Shown piece by piece: positions 32,470 to 39,071 of a stretch of 41,119 bases of DNA (position 1 is its first letter; each line of letters opens with the position of its first letter). A program made the position numbers and the translations under genes. Under the pieces are notes generated by a model, which made no database searches, was not told where the DNA came from, and worked only from the letters and a program-made list of their open reading frames with translations. The stretch is from contig JAPKZG010000006.1 in assembly GCA_026393895.1 (NCBI GenBank), forward strand, positions 1 to 41,119, written 5' to 3'. The stretch is from Candidatus Aminicenantota bacterium (GTDB taxonomy: Bacteria; Acidobacteriota; Aminicenantia; Aminicenantales; UBA4085).

Positions 32470-33612
32470 ATGAAAATCATCGTTTTGGGATCAGGGCTCG
32501 TCGGAGCGCCGACCGCCCTGGATTTGGCAGCAGATCCCCGGTTCGAAGTCGCCGTCGCCGATCGCGACCCCGCGGCCTTCGACCGTTTGGCCGGCCACCT
32601 GAAGATCAAAACCGTCAGGATCGACCTCTCCGATCCGGAAACAGTGACGAACCTCGCCGCGGATTACGACCTGGCGCTGAGCGCGGTCCCCGGGTTCATG
32701 GGATTTCAAACGCTCAAAGCCGTGATCGCCGCCGGAAAAAGCGTCGTCGACATCGCTTTTTTTCCCGAGGACCCCTTCCTTCTCCGGGACCAGGCTCTGT
32801 CCAAAAACGTGACCGCGGTCGTCGACTGCGGCGTCGCCCCCGGAATGTCGAACCTGCTGGTCGGTCATGTCGATTCCTTGTTGGAGGAGACACGGTCCGT
32901 CCTGATTTATGTCGGCGGCCTGCCCGAAATCAGGGAATGGCCCTACGAATACAAGGCGGTTTTTTCGCCGGCCGACGTCCTCGAGGAATACGTCCGCCCG
33001 GCCCGGTACATCCAAAACGGCGCGCTCGTCGTCAAGCCCGCCCTCTCCGAGCCCGAACTGCTTGAATTTCCGGGAATCGGAACGCTCGAAGCCTTCAACA
33101 CCGACGGGCTCCGGACCCTCGCCCGGACGATCTCCGCCCCCAATATGAAGGAAAAAACCCTCCGTTATCCCGGACACATCGAGAAGATGGCCATGCTCCG
33201 GGAGACGGGCTTCTTCAGCTCCGAAACGATCGAGGTCGGAGGCGTTCGCGTCCGGCCGTTGGATGTCACTTCCCGGCTACTTTTTCCCAAATGGAAACTC
33301 CGCGAGGGCGAGGCCGACCTGACGGTGATGAAGGTCGTCGTCGAAGGACGCCGCGGCGGGGAAGCCCTCCGGTATACCTATGACCTCCTCGACCGCCATA
33401 ATCCGGCCACGAGCGTCCATTCCATGGCCCGGACGACGGGATACACGGCGTCCTGTGCCTTGAGGATGCTGGCCGGCGGTTTGTTCGAGGACAAGGGGAT
33501 CATCCCTCCCGAATTCATCGGCCGGAGGCCGGACTGCGTGAAATTCATGCTCGACGGCCTGCGCGAGCGCGGTGTGATCTACCGGGAGACGGTTGAAAGA
33601 ATCGACAGGTAA
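32470..33612 (+). CDS. Saccharopine dehydrogenase-like oxidoreductase
   Basis: A 380-residue NAD(P)-dependent enzyme. The Rossmann motif IIVLGSGLVGAPTALDLA opens the protein, with Asp (VAVADRD) at the end of beta 2 indicating NAD preference. SAVPGFMGFQTLKAVIAAGK, VDIAFFPED and DCGVAPGMSNLL are typical of the saccharopine dehydrogenase/lysine 6-dehydrogenase family, whose C-terminal domain forms the substrate pocket. The reaction could be lysine epsilon-deamination or another amino-acid dehydrogenation; LysDH-like length fits. GAGGAG lies seven bases before the ATG. Codon use is host-like, in contrast to the cassette genes before it. Confidence 0.82.
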   Translation: MKIIVLGSGLVGAPTALDLAADPRFEVAVADRDPAAFDRLAGHLKIKTVRIDLSDPETVTNLAADYDLALSAVPGFMGFQTLKAVIAAGKSVVDIAFFPEDPFLLRDQALSKNVTAVVDCGVAPGMSNLLVGHVDSLLEETRSVLIYVGGLPEIREWPYEYKAVFSPADVLEEYVRPARYIQNGALVVKPALSEPELLEFPGIGTLEAFNTDGLRTLARTISAPNMKEKTLRYPGHIEKMAMLRETGFFSSETIEVGGVRVRPLDVTSRLLFPKWKLREGEADLTVMKVVVEGRRGGEALRYTYDLLDRHNPATSVHSMARTTGYTASCALRMLAGGLFEDKGIIPPEFIGRRPDCVKFMLDGLRERGVIYRETVERIDR

Positions 33613-33622
33613 CCCGTCGAGT

Positions 33623-36600
33623 TCATTTGGGCCAGGCGTAGGTCGCTTTAATTACCTGCCGGTAATTTTCGTCCAAGGCCGGTTGTAAAGCGACGATGGC
33701 GGCAAGGCGCCGGGCCGTCTCGGTCACATATCGGACTTCATCTGAAGTCAGGCCGCGCCCCAATAGCGGCTTCTCGCGATACGACAGCCACTTCTTGATG
33801 ACTTGATAGCCGCCGATCGTAAAGTCCCATACTTTGGCCGGTATGTTTTGCCAGCAGGTGTTTTCATTGAGGAAGACGTCGTATGCGCCGCCTTTTCGCG
33901 CAGCGAGTTTTCCCTTGCCCGGCATGGTCACGCCGCCTTTACCCGCGTGGCCCCATCCCGCGGTCAGGTCGAGATCACCGGATTCGGGTTTCGCCGGTTT
34001 TCCGTCAAGGCGCTGAAAAACGCCGATATTTTTAAGCTCATTTGGAATCTTTCCGGCCGTGACTCCGGAAACCGGCGATTCCGTATCCAGCAAGGCCGCA
34101 ATTTGTCGCCCAAGAGCCGCGGAAGTGAAAAGCGTATCTTTCGCTTTCGGGAGCGAAATCCGCGGCCAATCCTGACGGATGCCGTCCGCGTTTTTGGTGA
34201 GATACGCCGGCGAATATCCAATAGCCAACGCATGATACCAGATCAGTTCAGCGGTTGACTGATCTGTATCCGGGTCGGGCAGACCGAGCAACGCAAGATA
34301 GGCACGGGCGGAAGAAGAAAGATTGGCAACAATATTCTCTTCCTTCATTTCCATACCGGGCAAAGACTGATTGTTGAGTGTGAGTCGACTAGTACTCTTT
34401 ATTGGGCTTGATTTGAGACGGAGCGGAAAATGGCGTGCGTGTCCGGAAATACAATCATAGTCACACACGACCGGTGAAAAATAAAAAGGCGGACCTTCGG
34501 GGTTTTTATCGGCAGTATCCCGTGAAATGAAAAATCGATTTCCGGGGAACCTCTGATGAAGAAGTTGCGGCGCAGGCCGAGAGAACAAAGGAGCGATATC
34601 AGGATCTAGATATGCATTGCGGATATCAAATGGTTTAAATGGATATGAAACAATTTTTATCTCATCAAATCTTTTACCCTTGAGATGTAATCGGGTTTTT
34701 TCTGCTTCGAATTCTCCGGAGGATTTCATAAACTCAGGGATGAGCTCTCTTATTTTGTCATCTGACACTGTAGGAGCAAGATACTCCGATACAAGCATCA
34801 GTCTCTTTCGCTCGTCGGGGAAAACGATAAGCGAATTGCCACGACGCTCAATAGGACCATTGAATGGATGCTGGGCACACAGTTCAGTTACTTTTGGCCA
34901 TTTCATATATGCCGCCGTAACATCCGAGGGTCGGAAACTCCAGCGATTGTCCTTCTGAGGATTGGAGATCGCGTACTGCGCGTCGAAGTCCGTGGTATCG
35001 AGGGAGGTTAATAAATCGGCGCGTTTCATTGTTCCCCAAAAATGCCGAAAACGAACCATCGTGGGATTGTTGTGTACTCGGCCTCGCTTTAAAAGCAATC
35101 CAATAGCCGTGCCTACGCGGATACCCTCCCGATTCCATTCCGTCGAGAAAACCGACGGATCTGGTTTTCCTTCCGGTGTCAGCTTTCCCGTCTCGCGACT
35201 ATCACCGTTCATACAATCCAGCCAGATTGCGTCGAATTCCTCGAGAAATCGTTGGCGGGCGATAACAAACGAAGGATCACCCAAATAAGAAAAGTTCGAA
35301 ATGAACGAGACCACGCCCCGCCCGCCGTGTTCAGCGATGCGTTTTTCGGCGAGGCGGAAAAAGCGGATATAGAGATCGTCGAGGTTGAACTTCTTAATGC
35401 CCCACTCGGAGATCAAGCCTTTCTTGTACGGCTCGACAAGGCCATGTTCTTCTTCGGGACTGACGCCGGCAAAGGCGTTGTAGGGCGGGTTGCCGAGAAT
35501 GACGAGGATCGGTTTTTCCCGCTTCACCTTTCCAGCCGCGTCGCGCTCTTCCTCAAAACCGGGAAAGACGATTTTTTTCTGAGCTTCCTTGGGCGGTTCC
35601 CAGCCGGTAAGTGCGTTTGTCAGATAGACTCCGGCCCGTTCGGGGGGATCGCTCCGGTCGCTCAACGGGGCGCCGAGAGTCTCGAGCTCCAAACCGAGTT
35701 GGAGATGGGCGATGACGAACGGCGCGGGTAAAATCTCGAAACCGAAGACGCGTTCCATCACGGCTTTTTTAAGATCGTTCGCGACAAGCGCGTCGCCGCC
35801 CTTATCATGCAGGGTGACGGCGATGCGCCGGAGAACCGCCCTCAGATATGCGCCGGTTCCGCAACAGGGATCGAGGACGACCACCTTGGGATCCGCGAGT
35901 CCGTCAGGCAGATCGAGTTCGGAACGGAGAACGGCGTCCACACGCTCAACCTGGTAGCGGACGATTTCCTCGGGGGTGTACCACACGCCGAGTTCTTTGC
36001 GGAGTTTCGGATCGAACGCCTGAAGGAAAGGCTCATAGAAGTACTGGACGGCATGTCCTTCGTCGAACGACTTAAAGAATTGCGCGCGGTCTACACGATT
36101 CAAGGTCGCGGAGGTCCAATTGAGAACTTCGATCAAGCCCAGGGCGCCGAGGCTGTCGGGATCGGAGACTTGGACAAACAGAGCCCTCAGCATGGGAACC
36201 CGCAGGAGATAATTAGAGAATCTCCAGTCGAAACGATCAGCAGAAATATACGGAGCCGTCGCCGCCCGGATCTTACCGGCAAAGCCTTTTTCTTTTTCGC
36301 GTCCGGCTTCGCGCCGCCGCGCCCACAAAACCCAAGCCGAAAATACGCCATAGAAGAGGGTCTGAATGAGGGTGGAACGAAAGAAATGATCCCCCTTGTC
36401 TCCTTCAAAGCTCAGGCCGAGGGCCTCTTCAAGCGCCTGTCGAAGACCCGTTAAAGCGGGAAGATCGACCTTTTCAATACGAAGCCGGGCATCGTGGGCG
36501 TATGAGGCAAGAATGCCGGCGACGTCTTGCGGGGCGGACAACGGCGCGTTCAGAAGCAGCACCCGCTTGAGATATTCCAGCATGCGTTCGCCGTGTTCGG

Positions 36601-37105
36601 CGGCTACCGAACGGGGATGCTCGCACATACGCCGGAATTCATCTTCCGTCCCGGCCAGAGTGAACGATTCGAGAACGCACGGCGTTCCGTCCGGACCGCG
36701 GCCGACGATCACGAAAGCCCGGAAGTTGGTCGCAAGCACCAACCCATACCGTTCCCAGTATCGCCCCACCTGGTCGGACCGCACGATCACTTGGATATCG
36801 GCCGACGGCGGCTTGGCTTCGATCACACCCCGCGACGGATTTTGAACGAGAAAGGGATTATCGTCGGAGTCGCTCGAACGGGTCTTACGAGCGAACTGAT
36901 CGGCCGAAAACAGTCCGCCGTCGGGAATCCCGGCGCCGCGATTGGCGATATTGATGACGCAACGGACTTTGGGAGAAAGACTCTTCCCGATATCTGAAAG
37001 CAACCGCTCTAAAGCGGGGTAAAACGAGGTTTCGGGGACATTAGCCTTCGTCCGCCGGATTTCCCCTATGTCGGACAGGTACCGTTCGATCAATTCATCG
37101 GCCAT
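33623..37105 (-). CDS. Single-chain restriction-modification enzyme (type IIG/ISP-like N6-adenine methylase)
   Basis: A 1160-residue fusion. Residues 61-98 contain PD (61-62) and EAK (96-98) in the right spacing for a PD-(D/E)xK nuclease. A helical linker follows to about 370. The methyltransferase has YTPEEIVRYQV, the AdoMet motif DPCCGTGAYLRAVL near residue 415 and the catalytic LGNPPYNAF near residue 538. The C-terminal about 400 residues (RPAPQLLHQRFPGNRFFISRD; WDFTIGGYQVIKKWLSYREK) match the type ISP/LlaBIII-like target-recognition part. Unlike LlaGI-type enzymes there is no helicase block, so it should cut and methylate as a stand-alone type IIG-like protein. Specificity is unknown. It sits beside two toxin-antitoxin-like loci. 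Confidence 0.82.
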   Translation of the reverse strand: MADELIERYLSDIGEIRRTKANVPETSFYPALERLLSDIGKSLSPKVRCVINIANRGAGIPDGGLFSADQFARKTRSSDSDDNPFLVQNPSRGVIEAKPPSADIQVIVRSDQVGRYWERYGLVLATNFRAFVIVGRGPDGTPCVLESFTLAGTEDEFRRMCEHPRSVAAEHGERMLEYLKRVLLLNAPLSAPQDVAGILASYAHDARLRIEKVDLPALTGLRQALEEALGLSFEGDKGDHFFRSTLIQTLFYGVFSAWVLWARRREAGREKEKGFAGKIRAATAPYISADRFDWRFSNYLLRVPMLRALFVQVSDPDSLGALGLIEVLNWTSATLNRVDRAQFFKSFDEGHAVQYFYEPFLQAFDPKLRKELGVWYTPEEIVRYQVERVDAVLRSELDLPDGLADPKVVVLDPCCGTGAYLRAVLRRIAVTLHDKGGDALVANDLKKAVMERVFGFEILPAPFVIAHLQLGLELETLGAPLSDRSDPPERAGVYLTNALTGWEPPKEAQKKIVFPGFEEERDAAGKVKREKPILVILGNPPYNAFAGVSPEEEHGLVEPYKKGLISEWGIKKFNLDDLYIRFFRLAEKRIAEHGGRGVVSFISNFSYLGDPSFVIARQRFLEEFDAIWLDCMNGDSRETGKLTPEGKPDPSVFSTEWNREGIRVGTAIGLLLKRGRVHNNPTMVRFRHFWGTMKRADLLTSLDTTDFDAQYAISNPQKDNRWSFRPSDVTAAYMKWPKVTELCAQHPFNGPIERRGNSLIVFPDERKRLMLVSEYLAPTVSDDKIRELIPEFMKSSGEFEAEKTRLHLKGKRFDEIKIVSYPFKPFDIRNAYLDPDIAPLFSRPAPQLLHQRFPGNRFFISRDTADKNPEGPPFYFSPVVCDYDCISGHARHFPLRLKSSPIKSTSRLTLNNQSLPGMEMKEENIVANLSSSARAYLALLGLPDPDTDQSTAELIWYHALAIGYSPAYLTKNADGIRQDWPRISLPKAKDTLFTSAALGRQIAALLDTESPVSGVTAGKIPNELKNIGVFQRLDGKPAKPESGDLDLTAGWGHAGKGGVTMPGKGKLAARKGGAYDVFLNENTCWQNIPAKVWDFTIGGYQVIKKWLSYREKPLLGRGLTSDEVRYVTETARRLAAIVALQPALDENYRQVIKATYAWPK

Positions 37106-37259
37106 TTCTTTTTCCCATTCCGTTGCCGATATTTTTTCACGATCATAGCCAACCCTGATGCTTCATCATGTATCACACAAACATTCTAAAAAACAAGTTA
37201 GAGAGAATGGAATCGCCCTTTTGCTCACGCCGAATTTCCAACTCCCCAACATTGGTACC

Positions 37260-37295
37260 TTGACATAATGTTTGATTTTATATATTGTATATACA
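37260..37295 (+). promoter_or_regulatory. Promoter and palindromic operator of the RHH/PIN operon
   Basis: TTGACA (37260-37265), a 17-base spacer and TATTGT (37283-37288). The perfect palindrome TGTATATACA (37286-37295) overlaps the -10 and is a good operator for the ribbon-helix-helix antitoxin. A start near 37295 leaves a leader of about 30 bases containing GGGGAAAGG. Confidence 0.6.
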
Positions 37296-37325
37296 TGATA
37301 TCTATTTGGGGAAAGGCTTGATTTC

Positions 37326-37574
37326 ATGTCCGAACAAATGCTGATCCGGATCGACCCTGAGCTCAAGAAAAAACTCGTCCGGGTCGCCCGGGCCGAGGGA
37401 AAGACATCGAGCGGGGCTGTCCGCGAGCTGATTGCCCAATACGTCGTCGAGCGCGACCTCGGCGCCCATGTCGACGGCTTATGGAAGCGGATCGGCGAAA
37501 AACTGAAAGCAAAAGGCGCCCGGCCCGGCAACGTCAATAAGGCCGTGAAAGACGTCCGTTACGGCCGGTCATGA
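37326..37574 (+). CDS. Ribbon-helix-helix antitoxin
   Basis: An 82-residue protein. The N-terminus MSEQMLIRIDPELKKKLVRV forms the RHH beta strand and first helix, followed by EGKTSSGAVRELIAQYV for the second helix; the rest (residues 45-82) is the likely toxin-binding tail. Its stop overlaps the toxin start as ATGA (37571-37574), the usual antitoxin-first arrangement. It should repress its own promoter through the palindrome at 37286-37295. The gene pair is oriented away from the restriction-modification gene. Confidence 0.82.
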   Translation: MSEQMLIRIDPELKKKLVRVARAEGKTSSGAVRELIAQYVVERDLGAHVDGLWKRIGEKLKAKGARPGNVNKAVKDVRYGRS

Positions 37575-37978
37575 AAGTCGTTGCCGATACGAACGTTTTC
37601 GTGTCGTCATTTTTCGGCGGCAATCCCCGAAAGATCATCGAACTTTGGAAATCCGGTTCCCTTTCTCTTTGTCTCTCCCCGGAAATTCTCGAGGAATATT
37701 TCAAAGTCCTGCGGCGGATGGGATTGGAGGATGAATCGGACTTCAAAGAGCTTCTCGATCTTTTTTCAAAGGCCCCCAATGTTCTTTTTGCGGCGAAAAC
37801 GTCGGAAGTACACGCGGTGCCCGGCGATCCCGACGACGACAAATTCATCGCCTGCGCGATCGCCCTCGGGGCGGATGTCATCATCACCGGGGACAAAGCT
37901 CTTGAGTCGGTCCGTTCTTATAACAACATCCGGATCATGACTCCGGCCCGACTTCTCGGCGAATTCAAGCCAAAATGA
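37571..37978 (+). CDS. PIN-family toxin (COG1569-like)
   Basis: A 135-residue PIN nuclease beginning MKVVADTNVFVSSFFGGNPR, the diagnostic start of the 'putative toxin-antitoxin system toxin component, PIN family'. The remaining acidic residues are in LSPEILEEY, DPDDDKFIACAIA and TGDKAL, completing the four-acid metal site. The length is standard. Translation is coupled to the upstream RHH antitoxin by ATGA. It is a different PIN subgroup from the VapC at 8.3-8.7 kb, so the two modules are not recent duplicates. RNA target unknown. Confidence 0.88.
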   Translation: MKVVADTNVFVSSFFGGNPRKIIELWKSGSLSLCLSPEILEEYFKVLRRMGLEDESDFKELLDLFSKAPNVLFAAKTSEVHAVPGDPDDDKFIACAIALGADVIITGDKALESVRSYNNIRIMTPARLLGEFKPK

Positions 37979-37997
37979 GAATCGCGCGGCGCGGGCT

Positions 37998-38366
37998 TCA
38001 GGAATATTCCAAAATCCCCGTATGCATGGTCATCTTCCATTCCGCCCCGAGCAAGGCATAGACTTTGCAGACGCGCCCCTTCCCCAACTGATCCCGCCCC
38101 TCCGCATCGCGCCAGAGCGTGTCGATATCGACCACGGCGAACGCCCCGTCGCCTTCCCTGGATATTTCGATCTTTCGAATGACCCGCCGGTTGTGGACGA
38201 GACATTGGGTGTCGAACAAGTCCTGCCAGGTCTTCCCCCAACGGGCGGCGTCGAAACGGCCGTATTCCAGCACCCAATTCATCGGGTCGTGGGCCTGGTT
38301 GTCCGGCGGCCAGACGTTCGCTCGTTTCGGCCGAAATCGTAACGCCGAAATTCTTACCAGGGACAC
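37998..38366 (-). pseudogene. Possible NTF2-like protein, 5'-truncated
   Basis: A 122-codon frame ending ...MTMHTGILEYS. The segment NWVLEYGRFDAARWGKTWQD, GDGAFAVVDIDTLWRD and GRVCKVYALLGAEWKM look like the second half of a small cone-shaped NTF2/ketosteroid-isomerase-like domain (alternating strands ending at a Trp). The first about 25 residues (RISALRFRPKRANVW) do not fit, and the usual first helices are missing. It starts 10 bases after the nucleotidyltransferase stop without a clear ribosome site. I read it as a 5'-truncated relic; a functional short protein translated with its upstream neighbour is not excluded. Confidence 0.4.
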
Positions 38367-38376
38367 TCGGGAAAGG

Positions 38377-38823
38377 TTAAATTCGTTGAAGCTTATCGAT
38401 ATCGCTCAGGTCCTGTTTTCGGCCCACGGCCGCTTTGTTGAGTATCAAATCGGCCTTGGAAATGAAATAAACCGGGACATCGCCGTAATTTCCAGAAACC
38501 CGGTTTTCCCAGGCCGGGGCGAAATCCACACCCGTAATCGAGGTCATCACGTCGATGCGAACCGGCTCCACCCCCAGCTGAACGACTTCTCCGGGCCCGA
38601 TGAAATCATCCATCGTCAAGCCGAGATCCTCGAAGCCGAAAGCGGCAAAGACTTTTAGAAGCTTTCCGGCGTTTTCCTTCGATCCCTCGACGAAAATATC
38701 AATATCCTTGGTAAATCGAGGCTCGGCGTGAAACGAATAAGCGAAGCCCCCCACGACCAGGTAGCGGACGCTATGTTCGTTTAACAATTCGATGAATTCT
38801 TTGAAGTCCTTTTCGATTCTCAT
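38377..38823 (-). CDS. Nucleotidyltransferase (MNT/AbiEii-like fold)
   Basis: A 148-residue protein with the minimal nucleotidyltransferase motif: YLVVGGFAYSFHAEPRFTKD followed by DIDIFVEG (the paired Asp metal ligands), then a third acidic strand VRIDVMTSI near residue 95. It ends KQDLSDIDKLQRI, typical of the DUF6036/AbiEii-like group, in which a GG...TxDxD motif is used for NMP or pyrophosphate transfer to RNA or protein. It overlaps the 3' end of the small upstream gene by 53 bases. Such pairs often act as toxin-antitoxin-like modules with the nucleotidyltransferase as toxin or antitoxin, a role inferred here only from context. Confidence 0.75.
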   Translation of the reverse strand: MRIEKDFKEFIELLNEHSVRYLVVGGFAYSFHAEPRFTKDIDIFVEGSKENAGKLLKVFAAFGFEDLGLTMDDFIGPGEVVQLGVEPVRIDVMTSITGVDFAPAWENRVSGNYGDVPVYFISKADLILNKAAVGRKQDLSDIDKLQRI

Positions 38824-38956
38824 TTTTTATAAAATAATACATTTCCCGCAAGGCTTGAAGCGCATCCAATTTCTCTGCCGGGGCGGCTTTTTTCCAGAAT
38901 TGGATGTCCAGCTCCTCCGCTTCCCGGAAGCTGACGATCCGGGCTCTTTTATCCAT
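38771..38956 (-). CDS. Small partner protein of the nucleotidyltransferase
   Basis: A 61-residue protein, MDKRARIVSFREAEELDIQF at the N-terminus, then a helical basic C-terminus (ALREMYYFIKNENRKGLQRI). Small proteins of this type commonly precede nucleotidyltransferase genes, and the 53-base overlap with the next gene argues for coupling. An extended -10 promoter sits only six bases before the ATG, so the message may be leaderless. Function is unknown; antitoxin or adaptor is the most likely role. Confidence 0.65.
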   Translation of the reverse strand: MDKRARIVSFREAEELDIQFWKKAAPAEKLDALQALREMYYFIKNENRKGLQRIHRIVKRT

Positions 38957-38962
38957 GAGAAT

Positions 38963-38971
38963 ATTATATCA
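38963..38971 (-). promoter_or_regulatory. Extended -10 promoter of the nucleotidyltransferase operon
   Basis: On the minus strand TGATATAAT is a perfect extended -10 (TGnTATAAT); a weak -35 (TTGTTT) lies 17 bases before the hexamer. Only six bases separate the -10 from the ATG at 38956, implying transcription starting at or next to the start codon. Confidence 0.55.
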
Positions 38972-39071
38972 GTCCCCGGATGAAGAAACAAAAAACAGAA
39001 ATAGGGGGATTTGGGAAATGAGGCTGTCTATGGTAAAAATAAGGGCCTCGATCGACCTGAAGGATACGACC

